A stretch of 64,000 nucleotides of DNA, from positions 5,803,414 to 5,867,413 of the forward strand of contig NW_006921535.1 in NCBI RefSeq assembly GCF_000340215.1. The letters run 5' to 3'. The stretch comes from Pseudocercospora fijiensis CIRAD86. Lineage: Eukaryota; Ascomycota; Dothideomycetes; Mycosphaerellales; Mycosphaerellaceae. The position numbers were made by a program, and so were the translations under genes. Below, one piece after another: positions 1-11,800 of this stretch. Under the pieces are notes generated by a model. It ran no database searches and was not told where the DNA came from. It saw only the letters and a list, made by a program, of their open reading frames with translations. Numbering within the stretch: the first letter of the stretch is position 1; the number at the start of each line of letters is the position of its first letter.

Positions 1-235
1 GATCAGGCCATATGCCTCCTTGGCATGCGATGTAGTATGCACATCGACGAGTGTGCTATAGAAGCGCTATTTTTACTCTCGCCGGTATACACTGAGTGCG
101 ACCACATAGATGGCGTCTGTGTTTAGTACGACTTCTCTCTTTGTCTCGTCGTGTCGTTCCCGCTGCAGTGATTCCTGGCCTCTGAGTGGAACGAGTCTTG
201 CTGGGAGATGCATCAAACTGTGCCTAGACCTTGCT
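1..235. other. Left edge, no gene seen
   Basis: No convincing coding region is seen. This is probably the 3' flank of the minus-strand gene that ends at 236. Base composition is ordinary host type with normal CA and TG content. Confidence 0.4.
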
Positions 236-2324
236 CTATTCTAAGAGCAACCACGTCGCAGCATCCACTCTCTCCTTGGCAAAGTGATCACCCACGTGGC
301 TCAGATAGAAACCAGATCCCTTGACTACAGGATCAACGAACGCCCATCGATTATCTTCGTAAGTTTCTCCCACATCAGCGCCTGTACCTGTCAACACGAC
401 TACCCTGTCTCGAGAAAACCCGCACCAAATTGTCGATGACGAAGGTGACTCGGTGGCCTCACGATACTGAATATGCCTGTCAAGAGAGCCGTGGTGGCAA
501 AGACAAACATGTTCCCTCCACCTCTTCGGCGTGGTAAATTTCTGCCCACAATTCGCAAATGTGCATGCGTATTTATGTTCGGCGATGCTGAATCTTTTGA
601 AATTCTTGAAAGCTCCCATTAAAGGCTCGTCCAATTCCCAGTCGCCGTCTTCGCAGTCCGATACAAAAACGAACTTGTAAGCCTCGATGTCGCTCGGATC
701 GTGCATGACAGCTTTGAGAAATGCATTTGCCTCGGACCACCGATAGGCTTCCTTTCTCCTCGCATGTCGGCGACGAGTAATTGCTGGAGGTGAAGGATCC
801 TCGAGGACGGGAATTTGAGAGGTTCGATATAATAAGCCGCAGCCGGCACTACAGAGGATCAACTTCAACACCAGACGAATGATCCTAGCTTGATGCTTAC
901 CATATATGCGCACTCCGCAGCAGATGTCTACTGAGCGTAACGCCACGACATTTCGGGCATTCCCCAGATCTAATATCGAGAGTGAAAAACGCAGAAATCT
1001 CAACTTGCATGCCAGGCAATACAAGCGCCTCCCAAGCAGCCGGGGAGATCTCCATCGACTGACGAGCCCCATTCTCGACCGTCGTAAAGACAAACTGGCT
1101 ATACTCGATAACATCGCTCTCGGGCCTGCCCTCAAACATGCATTTCAGATATGCTTCCAGTACGGGCCAGCGATTGAAAATCTCGTAGGGCAAAGTGCTG
1201 ACTCTTCCCAAACCGTCCTCGAGCTGAATGGGCGATTGCTGAAGAAGCGCTGGGGACGCATTCGGGGCGGTCATATGGCGCAAAACATGTTGAAGTAATC
1301 TTCCGATGCCAATGAGCAGCAACAGCAGAGCGTCTATGCCTGCCTTGCTTGCGTGAATCAATGCTTTGGATGCGGAATGCTGGATCAAAGCTGAGCCGGT
1401 TAGTTCCCAGTGGTCTCTTTGGTTCGAAGGTACCCAATCACGGTCATCAGGAGGTGCAGATTGGCACGCCTCGATCAAACCTAGAGCACTGGTAATCTTG
1501 CCCAGGGCCATTGTTTGATCTTGCGTCTGCGCCATGATGGCATTCGTAGCCTTTTCAGCATTGAGAAGACCTTGGAGAACTTTTTCATGTCGATCCAAAT
1601 CTGCTAGTGACATGTCGCCGAGGAGTCTCAAAATCATGGGGATCTGGTTGCATTGATACGCTCCACGCAAGGAAGTTTCGAGATCGTTCAGCTTCGGCAA
1701 AATGGCCTTGACCTCGTCTTTCGTTGCAAGCTGTCTGCACACGGTGTTTTGCAAGTCTCGCGTCGTAGATCTAAGGTCTCGAACTTCGCTCTCGAGGGTG
1801 GCATTGTCCTGCCGCAGCTCGTGAATGTTGCTCCTGGTCATGTCAGCATACCACTCCAAATGCAGAATATGCCGCGCTTACAGTGTCTGGAGTTGGAGCA
1901 GAACATCCATCAGCGATATGAAGGGTGCTATATTCGCACGCAGTTCTGTAAATTGGTCCTGCAGTATCAAGGCCCATTCGAGCTTTGACTTCGTTCTCAT
2001 ACCGAATCGTGAAATAGTCTTGTCAGCATCTTGAGAGAGCGTCAAAAACTCGCGATACGGTTCCAACTTCTTGAGGAACCTAGCGACTGGGATTCCGCAT
2101 GCGTGTCCTAACATCTGGAGTCTACCAGCAACACTGTCTTGATGTCTTGAAGGTTCAAAGGCCTGTAATCGCCGCAGTATCGCTTGCGTTGATTCCAGCT
2201 CGACCAGCGCCAGTTGGAATTTGTATTTCGCGCCGGAGGCATCCTTGAGAGCTTCGCATGCTTCCTTGACGAGCTCGAGGCCTGCCAGGAAATCTCCAAC
2301 AGAGAACCCAAAGGGTGCTAGCAT
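236..2324 (-). CDS. Coiled-coil / ubiquitin-like domain / C2H2 protein, three exons
   Basis: Best model is complement(join(236..848,901..1833,1882..2324)), 662 residues. Both introns (52 and 48 nt) start GTAAGC and end in AG, and both keep the frame. The N-terminus (GFSVGDFLAGLELVKEA) matches the fungal N-terminal domain found in front of STAND-like and ubiquitin-like proteins. Residues about 149-204 are heptad-rich and likely coiled coil. About 316-332 is a short hydrophobic stretch. About 349-431 (IQLEDGLGR ... W..L..PGMQVEISAFF) fits the fungal ubiquitin-like domain found with this N-terminus. A C2H2-like finger lies near 547-575 (YACTFANCGQKF ... EHVCLCHH). Proteins of this build are common in filamentous ascomycetes and are proposed to act in signalling or heterokaryon-type recognition, but this one has no assigned function. 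No NACHT or NB-ARC motor is seen. The start is the first ATG of the N-terminal domain. Confidence 0.8.
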
Positions 2325-2579
2325 ATTCGAACAGTGGTTAGTGTCGAAAAGTACAATAAAGCTCCAGCGAAGTTATGAGGGTGGCGGGAGTTCTCAGCTC
2401 CTCCGCAGCAGACACTTGCGAGCCACCATGCTTCGCCTCCTGATGCGAGCTGGGCGCTGGAGCTGCGAAAGCGGTGCAACCTACCTCTTTGTCGAGCAAG
2501 AAACTGTCACGAGAAAGGCTCTTGGCGCATTGATCTGATCATTTGAATCAAAATTCGATTAGCGGCATGGTCAGTCCGT

Positions 2580-3557
2580 CTACTCCTGCGTCAAGAACCT
2601 GCCAAGATCCGTCAAATACTTTTCCGTCTCTTCTAGCATGGGCATATGACTGCTCAGCGCATATCGCACCCACTTCACCCTAGCCGACGGCTTTGTGAAG
2701 AAGGCTTCCGTGGTCTCGTCTTGAGCTTCATCATAGTATCCATTCATAATCAAAATTCCGCCAGGAACGGTGGTTTCCGTGATCTGATCCAGCTTCCCAG
2801 TAATGCTCCAATTCTTGAGGTTTCCGATGATGAAGAATTCGCTGGGTCCGCACATGCTATAGTACACCGTGTTGTCCTCACCAAGCTGCTCGAAAGACTT
2901 CTCCAGCTCTTTCGGGAACGGGTCGACGCGGCACACGTGCAAGCTGTAGAAGTACATCACAGCCTCCTCGTACTCTGGTGTCTCAACCTTTCCTTCTCTT
3001 TCGCATCGATCCAAGGTATCTTGAATCTCTTTTGGAAGCTGCTTCCGCAACCGATTGCCAACATCGACCCATACCTTCATGTTGCTTGGCGAGTTCGAGA
3101 TGATCAATTTCCGCAACCCAGCTGGTTGCTTCTCGATCGCGTATTGGCCTGCAAGCATTCCACCCCAGCTCTGTCCAAGCAGATCAAACTCCTCGATGCC
3201 CAGGTACCTCTTCACATTGTCCAACTCTTCCATGAATAGCTGAGGCGACCAGAATTCGTGATCTCCTTTCTTGTCCTTGAATCTCGTTGAGCCACCGCAG
3301 CCAATTTGATCGTACATCACAACCGGTATACCATGATCTTTCTGCATGAGCGATATCGGAAGGAGATATTGATGTGGCACGCCAGGACCGCCGTGCAGAC
3401 ATATCAAAGGCGTCTTGCCAGAGCTGAGATCTCCCCAGATCCAATATGCCGTCTCGCCTTTCATGCCATTCTTCGCATATTCGAATGGAATCGTGCCGGT
3501 CTTGGTTGGATCGGGATATGCTCGTTCTTGGCCAGGAGGCTGGATCTTTTTCGTCAT
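2580..3557 (-). CDS. Proline iminopeptidase-like alpha/beta hydrolase (S33 family)
   Basis: Single-exon protein of 325 residues, normal length for the family. The oxyanion-hole motif HGGPG is at residues 55-59 and the nucleophile elbow GQSWGG at 128-133 (Ser130). A C-terminal Asp (GYYDE, near 276) and His (SSHMP, His304) complete a likely Ser-Asp-His triad. S33 peptidases and related amino-acid amidases release N-terminal proline or hydrolyse amino-acid amides. There is no signal peptide, so it is probably cytosolic. The phrasing of the motifs (CLHGGPG, YDQIGCG) is typical of fungal proline iminopeptidase/L-amino-acid amidase proteins. The exact substrate cannot be told from sequence. It lies 255 bp downstream of the start of the preceding minus-strand gene and is probably transcribed separately. 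Confidence 0.9.
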   Translation of the reverse strand: MTKKIQPPGQERAYPDPTKTGTIPFEYAKNGMKGETAYWIWGDLSSGKTPLICLHGGPGVPHQYLLPISLMQKDHGIPVVMYDQIGCGGSTRFKDKKGDHEFWSPQLFMEELDNVKRYLGIEEFDLLGQSWGGMLAGQYAIEKQPAGLRKLIISNSPSNMKVWVDVGNRLRKQLPKEIQDTLDRCEREGKVETPEYEEAVMYFYSLHVCRVDPFPKELEKSFEQLGEDNTVYYSMCGPSEFFIIGNLKNWSITGKLDQITETTVPGGILIMNGYYDEAQDETTEAFFTKPSARVKWVRYALSSHMPMLEETEKYLTDLGRFLTQE

Positions 3558-4269
3558 GATCGCAACGATGCGCTCGCGGTCGAGTTTGTGACAAGGTTTT
3601 GCTGTCGGTCAGTAGCGTGGATGAAGATGCAGGAGAGCGTAGTTAAAAGTGCAGGCCTTCTCGAAGCTCAATGCCTGCGGAGGTAGTACCTACTGTGCAC
3701 CTCGGAAGTTTAGAGTTCTCGAACAGGAAGGTAGTAGGATGGAAGTACACTTGACTCTCCACTTTGATGACCATCATCGTGATCGCCGTACGAATTGGAT
3801 CTCGATACGGGTAGGTCAGCGCTGAGAGATTGATCATCATGTGAACGAAAATGCAATGTCGTGGATGGGATGTCCAGGAACCAAGATTGCAAACCAACCA
3901 AGACACAACTTGAGCTTTGCCAGGACCATCCACGTGATCAGAATCTATACCATGAAAGTCCTACAGACAACAGTACTTTGTAAATACCTTCAGCGCTTGC
4001 TGGAATTCTTAAGAGTACTGAACGCTCACATACATTCTCTTCATGACGAACTTCGAATATCTATTGACAAAGATTCTCCACGAGTCGCAAGTCCTCGATC
4101 TCGTGCGCGAAGCACCCTCTTTTCATCCTGCTGCTGAGGCCATGATTGTATTGAATCCTGGAAAGTTCTAGCGACTTGTACGTGTAGTGGAAGTCGAGCG
4201 TGAAGACCGATCGTGTCGAAAATTGCTGCAATTCGGCGACACAACGATTACCAAGACATCGGTGACCGC
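3558..4269. other. Intergenic, no gene seen
   Basis: This is the promoter side of the hydrolase gene and the 3' side of the secreted-protein gene, both on the minus strand. Open frames here are short, lack family features, and show no plausible introns. Confidence 0.4.
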
Positions 4270-4725
4270 TCAAGGGCTGGGACAGACACTGCCTTTGCAC
4301 CTATACATTGCCTGAAAGAACAGCATGCCAACCCATTGATTGCAGTGTTGCGTGTAGTTTCCCTTCTCGATCTCGCAATGCGCCACCGTCGATCCGCTTT
4401 CATCATTGACGATGTACTCTTCTCCATCTTTTACAAAATCGAGGCGGCCAGAGTCGCAAATGCCGCCTTCCGAGCTCACATAGGGTGATCCGAATGGTCC
4501 GGCAGTGCCATTGTGGATGTAATTGTTGTCTTGCGCATGGACGAGGTGGTCGCATGAGTAGCCTTTCCCACTGTCGGTCTCACTGGTCTGGGAGAGGACT
4601 TTGACGCCGTGGTAGCATTGCTGGATCATCAATGTGCCCATGCAGACCGAGGTGTTGGACATGAGGAAGTCGGCGGATGCGCGTGCGAGGAACGTCGCTA
4701 TTAGGGTGAGAGCGGTGAGCCGCAT
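4270..4725 (-). CDS. Small secreted cysteine-rich protein (8 Cys)
   Basis: Intron-less protein of 151 residues. The first about 18 residues (MRLTALTLIATFLARASA) form a signal peptide with an Ala-x-Ala type cleavage site. The mature part has eight cysteines at about 28, 37, 58, 90, 117, 128, 143 and 148, enough for four disulfides, and two N-x-S/T sites (NTS, NGT) plus NYT. No enzyme motif is visible. Size, secretion signal and even cysteine number fit the apoplastic effector-like proteins of plant-associated Dothideomycetes, but role and host target are inference. The gene lies about 1.2 kb from the start of the large transposon nest. Confidence 0.7.
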   Translation of the reverse strand: MRLTALTLIATFLARASADFLMSNTSVCMGTLMIQQCYHGVKVLSQTSETDSGKGYSCDHLVHAQDNNYIHNGTAGPFGSPYVSSEGGICDSGRLDFVKDGEEYIVNDESGSTVAHCEIEKGNYTQHCNQWVGMLFFQAMYRCKGSVCPSP

Positions 4726-5480
4726 CTTTGCTTCTGTCTCTGTGACGCTGCGATATTGCGTGAAATCGGTGCCGGTAGGCGGATTGGAAGGAAAGAGACG
4801 AAAGCCTTACCGCGCTTGAGGAATACCAGCCTTCATGTACTCGCCTCATCGAGTCCATTTCTGAACATCCCACCACTGCGGCCTCTCTGCAGTCCGCGAA
4901 GCTGTCAGCAGCCTCGTGCTAAGACATGCATGCTGGAGGCGCAAGTTCTAGCCAGTGTAGAGAAGCAACCCACTTTAGCCCCAGCCAGCCAGCCGCAATC
5001 ACTGAATCTGCATGCATGATTCATTTTTCGCCTGGTATGCATGTCTTACGAGATCAGCCAGCAATGTCCGGCATGGCCTCGAGCATTGCTTCTTAGTGCG
5101 AGTATACATGGGGAGTCTTAACTGCTGTCCGGAAAGCGATGGATGTCGTGTCGAATGCAATGCCTGTGGTGCCGCGAACAATCCTATTGGGACAGATGGG
5201 AACTTTGGGAAGCGCTGACAGCTCAGCTGCGGTCCCCAAACTCTACGAAGGCAGGGCTGAGCATAACCGCGGCTTGATGATGAGAGGCTAGGCTGAGCAT
5301 TCTTATATCAGCTTCAAAAGCCTCAGGTGGTTGCATGGGATGGGATGTGGTGGGCGAGGCTGTACTTGTAGATGACAAAGGTGAAGCGAGATGAAGAGCA
5401 AAGAGTAGTGAAGTGGGTTTGGGATGTCAACAGCGCAAGCGTCACGAACACCAACACGAGAAGCGGATTTCCAGGGAGAA
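4726..5480. other. Intergenic, no gene seen
   Basis: Upstream region of the secreted-protein gene. Short open frames on both strands look non-coding. Composition is still host type, with no CA/TG loss. Confidence 0.4.
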
Positions 5481-5483
5481 CAA

Positions 5484-5870
5484 GCACGAACAATCATTGG
5501 ACACAGTGTCTCCTCTTGGCTGGGAACCAGCATTCGAGTGGAGCCTCCTCTGAGTAGAGCCTGCATTGACTTGTATGTCAAATCACAAACAACTACGATC
5601 GATTATTGGACATCCTGCATCTTACGCTAAGGAATGTCTGTCTTGGCTGCAGATTTTCGTGCAACCTGCACCTCGCCACCTCGCCTCCTCCCGCCCGAGC
5701 CCTAGCTACTGGGAACCAGCACTCGAGTGGAGCCTCCGTTGACTGGATCAAATCACAAGCACGATCGATTATTGGACATGCTACATCTTACGCTAAGGAA
5801 TGTTCGTCTTGGCTACGGATCTTCCTGCAACCTGCACCTCGCCACCTCCCGCCCGAGCCCCAGCTGCCAA
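5484..5870 (+). repeat. Diverged tandem repeat left of the transposon nest
   Basis: Two copies of a unit starting GATCGATTATTGGAC lie at 5597 and 5763 (166 bp apart), each followed by a conserved TTACGCTAAGGAATG and TGTCTTGGCT or TTCGTCTTGGCT block. A weaker copy starts near 5487. GGGAACCAGCA..CGAGTGGAGCCTCC also recurs, near 5522 and 5710. Related copies reappear right of the nest at 45,226 and 45,349, so the nest splits one repeat array. Confidence 0.75.
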
Positions 5871-5906
5871 TCAATCAATCCCTCGTACGAGTAGGGAGGC
5901 CCATAC

Positions 5907-5923
5907 ATACTAGAGGCTCAATG
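5907..5923 (+). repeat. Left inverted end of the DNA transposon, with flanking TA
   Basis: ATACTAGAGGCTCAATG matches the reverse complement of 44,957-44,973 without a mismatch. The sequences diverge right after, so the inverted repeat is short. Confidence 0.6.
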
Positions 5924-6199
5924 CGGGGTTTCTTATACGTCTTACCGCTATTCCTACCTAATTCTTCGTGTTTGACCTTCTACGACTCGTACTATACTCG
6001 CTATCGACTCGTAGAATGCCTTTACGTATCGATTTATCGCTATAGAAGGCTTAGATAATATCTTAAGTCTACGGCGGCACTATACGAGAAGCAATTGTAT
6101 AGTACCTTATATAAGAGACCGGTTATTAGATATCTCTTAATACACTTAAACGAAGGCTTAAAGAGTAGAATATTAACTATAGCTACTATACTTACTATT

Positions 6200-6529
6200 A
6201 CCGAGTTAACGATATCGAGGTACTTAAGATCCGGGTCGTATATACCTTCTACGTTCTACGGCTAACTAATAAAGAAGCGGTCTAAGTACTATAGGTCGAT
6301 AGGTTTAAGATTAGCTAGCGGAGATATTAACGGATACGTTAAGAGCTTAGATTAAAGAAGGTATTATTAATAGATAGATAGATAGAAGCGGAAGAACAGA
6401 TTATAAAGGTCTTATAGGAAGAGCTCGAGAAGTCTACGGTAGAGTCCTTTAGCCGACGGTACCTCTATACCTATATTAGGTCTAAATATAACATTATTAG
6501 TAGAGATCGGCTATATCGTATAGCTTGCT
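6200..6529 (+). pseudogene. Integrase-like transposase, N-terminal part (RIP-mutated)
   Basis: The plus frame reads as a basic helical region (for example KEAV, VDRFKIS, EAEEQIIKVL, SFSRRYLYTYIRSKYN) interrupted only by TAG and TAA. It stops at the LTR of the outer Gypsy element, and its continuation lies at 41,571 and beyond. It is probably the DNA-binding or N-terminal part of the transposase. Joining across the insertion needs one frame adjustment, so the exact junction is uncertain. Confidence 0.5.
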
Positions 6530-6728
6530 TATATAAGAAGGGTTATATTAGCAGGTAGATAGGGTAGTAGTAGGTATAGGTAGTATTCGATAAGGATCTA
6601 GGAGGAGAGGGAGGAAGGTAGGAGAGTTAGCCTAACGCTAAGCGCTAAGCCCTACCTAAGGTACTAAGACCCTAGCTTTACTCGGCCTAATTATATACTA
6701 ATTACGTATAGCCTCTTTAGCTCTAATA
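6530..6728 (-). repeat. LTR of level-2 Gypsy element (3' LTR)
   Basis: 199 bp, matching 41,372-41,570 except for C/T and G/A changes. For example CTCTAATA here corresponds to CTCTGACA in the other copy, which is what RIP at CA and TG would give. Confidence 0.85.
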
Positions 6729-7369
6729 TACGCTTCCCTTTTAAAGGCCGCGCCCTCGTAGCCTATCTATATTCTACGACCTCTATTGCCGCTAACTTAG
6801 CAAGTTTAATAAGCTACTTAGCCCGCGCTAAATTAAACACTTAACTACCTAATTATGTAACTATATTAAACCTTACCTTCTAATACAATGTCTAACTTCT
6901 AACTGCGCTATCCCTATATATAATAAACTATAAAGTAATATGTATCTATAAGAATTAAGGGCCTTCGACTAATTATAATACGAGCGCGTCTTCCCTACTA
7001 TAATAGGTAGACGTACGAGGTATTATAGCCCTACCTCCGCTCTAAGTAATATTGTACCAAGTTCTTTGCGTCTACTCTTAAAAGACCTAGCAATGTCCGC
7101 TTCCGAGGGTTTATCCGCTTCCGAGGGTTATTATTCTTATTGTTCGTAGTTTCGCTAGCCCTAATTAGCTAGGTTTAGCAGCCTTTAAGTATCAATCTTA
7201 TCTTATCTTTTTAAAAAACACAGCTCGTCTAGTTTCTATAGGTAAAGGCTATTATAAGTGCAGTAGTAGAGGTTCGCCTCGCTTAAAGGATTAGATAGAT
7301 CGAGGAGTAACCTATTATCCGCAAAATCGACCCCGGCTAGCTTAGCTCTATAGTTTTTGCCCTTAGTTA

Positions 7370-7500
7370 GTCTATTAGTTGCTCAATCTTTTAACTTAGT
7401 TAAAGTTTTAACTTAGCCTTAAAGTTTTGATCAAACCTTTAATAGGCTTAAAGCTTTTAATTAAAGTTTTAATTAAAGGTGCCTTAGGCTCGTAGTATAG
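7370..7500. repeat. Cluster of TTAAAG/AGTTTTAA motifs
   Basis: Several overlapping copies of TTAAAGTTTTAA-like words with flanking AATAGGCTTAAAGC lie in the non-coding stretch between chromodomain and 3' LTR of the level-2 element. Short direct repeats also occur nearby (CCGCTTCCGAGGGTT near 7097 and 7116; ACCGTTACTAACATAGC near 7624 and 7677). Confidence 0.5.
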
Positions 7501-7999
7501 GTAAGGTTGTGTCTATAGGCGTAGCGACAATAGTAAGTAATGTTAACAATAGTAGCGCTAGTCGTCTTAGCGCTAACTTTACCTTCTTCTAATTTCCTTC
7601 TTTAACTAATAACAACTCGGCAATACCGTTACTAACATAGCTTCCTTTTCTTAAATAGCAACACACTCCGCAACACCGTTACTAACATAGCCGCGTCGGC
7701 CGCGCCGTTATAAGCGCGACGCCGCCCTCGCCGATCGCCTAGGCCTCGAGGCCTCGATAGAATAAAGGAATAAGAGGGGGACCTATAGGGCGCGTTAGTA
7801 AAGAGGTAGAGTCCTTAAAAGAGTATGCGATTAATTAATTAACGCGTCGTAGCGCGCCTAGCGTAGTCTTATTGTCCTTTATTGCTAACAATTGCTTGTC
7901 TCTAATTAGTTAGCTAATAGTACCCTAGGGGTAGCATTGTTCCTAGGCCTTTCTAGTAACATTATAGGCCCTTAGCCTTCTTCTTGTTCTTTACGCTAG

Positions 8000-8406
8000 T
8001 CTAATACTTATCTATTAACTTAGTTATATCTTTAAAAGAGTCTTTAGCTTCCTACGAGTCCTATTTAGGTAAATAGCCTTACTATCTTAGTAGGTACTCC
8101 TTCTTGCCTTACCTAGTGCGATACTATAGGATACGTTCTATAGACTATAGCTCCTTACTATCCGCTAGTATGTCTTCGTGTTCTATAGGAGCTTCATCCC
8201 CTTCGCGTAGATAGTATAGCTTAAGGAGGGATATATAGAAGGTGTTATAGATAGTATAATAAGGTAGGAGCTATAGCTAATAGGCCTACGCGGAGGAGCC
8301 CTTAACTTCTCGAATGCGGAATAGGCTAATGTATCTTAGTACGAGCTTAGGCCTTGTTTTGCTATTAGGTAATAGATACTTGCGGATACGGAGGTTCTTA
8401 GTGCTT
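8000..8406 (-). pseudogene. Integrase C-terminus with chromodomain, level-2 element
   Basis: The minus-strand frame reads SIERIL ... KKEYLL followed by GYLP and EAKDSF, the chromodomain pattern (hydrophobic cage, K-x-YLVKW-GY, then a C-terminal helix). The conserved Trp positions are now TAG stops. Chromodomains at the integrase C-terminus define chromoviruses and steer integration to marked chromatin. The upstream part of pol lies across the nested insertion at 36,294 and beyond. Confidence 0.75.
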
Positions 8407-8577
8407 TGTTAGGATACGCTCTATAGAGCGGAGACAGACACGATTCTAGTATATAAAGATAATTAATTGTTAGTTAGTTACTAGCCTAGGAAACTATATA
8501 CATTAATCGTTATAATCTACGGTAGGATCGATAGTATCCGAAGTAGGATCGGCCGTACTAATATCTAAACCGTAACA
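8407..8577 (-). repeat. LTR of level-3 Gypsy element (3' LTR)
   Basis: 171 bp, starts TGTTAGGATACGC and ends CCGTAACA. It differs from the copy at 36,118-36,288 only by transitions, such as CGGTAGG here versus CGGCAGG there. Confidence 0.9.
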
Positions 8578-8881
8578 ACCTCCTCCCTAAAAGGAAAGAC
8601 TTGTACGCCCTTGTATATAATACGCCGCCTAATGCTTCTTAGTACCGTCTCCTATTGTTTATATTATGCTAATACTTATACTAATAGGTGCCTTCTATAC
8701 TATATCCTATTAATAGAATTGCGCACTATGCTAATGCTTATGTACTATATCCTATTAATCGTATTGCGGGCTGTGCTAATGCTTATACTAATAGGTACTT
8801 TCTGCACTATATCCTATTACTCGCTTATACTAACGGGTACTTCTTACCGCGCTTAGGGGTAGAAGGCGAACTATCGTCGGC

Positions 8882-11800
8882 CTAGGCGTTAAGGGCATCG
8901 CGCTTGCGCTTACGCTTCGACTCTAGGGTCTCCGTAGAGAGCTCTAGCCGAGCGACGGTCGGTGTAATAGTAGCCTTCTTATAGAGGACGTATAGATCTA
9001 TCTTCTTAGCAATACTATTATACAGGCCTATAACCTTAGCTATATACGCCGCTGTCTTATAGGTAGTGTCTAGCGCCGCGTTAGGCATTATCTTCTCTAT
9101 AAGCTTATTAAAATCGATTAAGCCGTCGCTATAGCAGGCGTCTAGGCCTAAAGTGTATTTGCCGAGGTATTAATCGGTTACCTCCTATAGGCCGTTAATC
9201 TCCGCTTCGGTAGTATTACTAATACTACCGCCGAGAATTGCTAGCAAATCGGCTAGAACTAAGGCGGCGATAGGCAGGTTGCTAGGAGCATCGCGGAGAA
9301 AATTATCCGCGAGGAGCGCTATATTTTGCTTACCGGTCTAAAGCGCGACCTATACTACTACGCGATTCTAAGCGGCTATTACTAGTATCGCATCTCTACT
9401 GTCCTTTATCTACGTTATAAGGTCGTCGTATTGCTTAGCCTACCGATATGCGAGAAGTGCGTTTTAGTTAAGAGAGCGGTTAGTAAGCATCGTCTAATTA
9501 ACTACTAGTTATAGGCGACCGCCGGCGCTACTTAGGGCATATAGTAGCAGGGTCGGTAGTAGCGGCAATTTAAGGTCTATCTACTTAATCGAGCTAGGGA
9601 ATATAGTAGCATTGTCGGCGTTATTACTTGTTTTACGTAGTAGAGGCGGTAGCGGCGGCATACTATAGTTGCTATATATACGAGGTCGTATATAGCCTAG
9701 CTTGTCGGAATCTAGCTGTTTGTTAACGCGACCGCCTCGCGACCTGTTGTTTTAGTTTCGCGATAGTAGTAGGGCGGCCTAGGGCAGAATCTTACTAAAG
9801 GTAACGGCGTTCGTAGTATCGCCCTCGTCCGGCTTATAATCGTTATTAGGAACGAGGTAGGAGGACACCGGATCCTACGTCTCGTCGACGTTATACTAAT
9901 AAGCGCTCTCGTTACGATCTATAAGCGAATTAACTACGTCTTCCTTCGTAGTCGCTAGTACGAAGGCGTTAGAGACCGGTCGCCTATTTATCGTCTTTTC
10001 TAGCTAGTTCTTTACGATTCCCGTAGGAACCGTAAAGCCCGTAGGCGGGTTAGCTACAATCTTATCTATATAGGCCTTAAATAGCTTACTTATATAGTCC
10101 TTATCTCTAAAGGACGGCTAGATAATAGCGTTCTAGTCGATAGCGATCTTCTTATCGAGGGTAAGTATAGGAATCTTCTTCTATTTAGCCTTAGCGTAGC
10201 TTATATACTCGCGATATCCTACTAGGACCTAAGGATAGCTATGCGATTTGTAGGTAACCGTATCGTCGTATATCTTGTCTAGCTCTACGAGGTCGGCGGT
10301 ATAGCCCTCTCCTCGTAGGGAATAGACGCTATAGACGTATACGTAGCGCTAATAATAATCTTCGACGTCCTAGGTAACGGCTAGTTCGCCTAACTAACGG
10401 CGTTGCGGTAATAGGAGTCCTTACGCGTTAAATGTAGTAGACTAGTAACGCTAGAGCTACTTAGCGCTAATTAGGCTAGCTACTTTTATACGTATTAGTA
10501 TATAGACGCATCGGTCGCTTATTTGCGTATTTTCCGGCGGGAATCGGAGCGTTGTTACTCGACCTATAATAGGGTTAAATAGGAACTAATAGGCTAGAGC
10601 GTTAGTAAGGTCGGCCTCGCTGCCCTTCTTCTAAGCTATTCTAGCGCTTACCTCGCGGTCGGCTCCTCGGACGTAGTAAGTAATATCCGAGTTGTCGGCG
10701 GCGCGAGTATATAGGGTAGGGCGTCCGTTGCCTATAATTGCGACGATATAATCGAAGGGAAGCGTCGCTTCTACCTAATTATAGGCTAAAATTAGGGGAA
10801 GCGCGGGCAAGCTCTAAAAGTTCCGTACGAATTAGCGGACGGCGAGGCCGATTGCGCGGTAATAGATAGCCGGCGGTTGCGCGAAGAAACGGTAGTCGGT
10901 AGGAGGCTAGTCGTCGATAGCCTTTAGCGCGTAGCGTAAGTATACGTACTAGAATGTAACTAACCGAGGAAAAATTCCTCCGAACGCGGTATCTAACATT
11001 AAGAAGTTAAGTAGGCGGCCGTCCGTATTAAGGGCTCTACGCGTATATATACGAATAAGGATACGTTCTATAGCGGGATCGGTATAGTTAGGGATATCGT
11101 GCTCGTTCTCTAGGTATTCCTACTCCTCGATAAGTTCTAGTACTCGAAAGATTAAATAGTCTAGCTCTAAGCTACCGTTAGGATAGCGGAAGGAGGTAAC
11201 GGGATTGTCGTGCTCGCGCTCCTAAAGAGTAGCGTCTAGGTCGTATACTAGTCGGGCGGTATAGTAATACAGTTTAGCTAGGATCTGTATCCGATTGTCG
11301 TAATACGACAGTTTTAGATAGAGCGGGTAGAGCTTTAAGCGCGCCTAAATGTGCTCGACTTACTAATCGTAGGGCTTGTTTAGGCGGAATACTTCTAGCA
11401 AGGTACTTTCTTCGTTAAGTCTAAATACAGCTCGAAAGATCTACTACGCTCTATCGTAGTAACGGTCGCTATAGAATTCCTTATCGCTCTTAATTCCGGT
11501 AGACCGAATCCTAGCTACTAGGGCGTCGCACTCCTCCGACTCCTTTAGCTACTAATTATAGGCGGCTTCTAGCGCCTTTAATTATCCGACGAAGCCGCGT
11601 ACTCTTAACTCTTCGAGTATACGCTAGTACTAAGTAAATTCGGCGTCGCGCCGGAGTTAGTATACCTAGGGTCGAGGACTAGGCGGTAGTAAGGCGAATA
11701 GGATAATTCTAGCGTAGTTAGCCGCGGCGCTTAGTAGTAGTCTCGACCGCGACAGTCGGAGCACCGTTATTAGCTAAGTACTCGGTCGTAGGGATGCTAG

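Noticed and set aside
897..1298. Plus-strand open frames across the first gene
   Set aside because: They are shadows of exon 2/3 of the minus-strand gene and show no family features.
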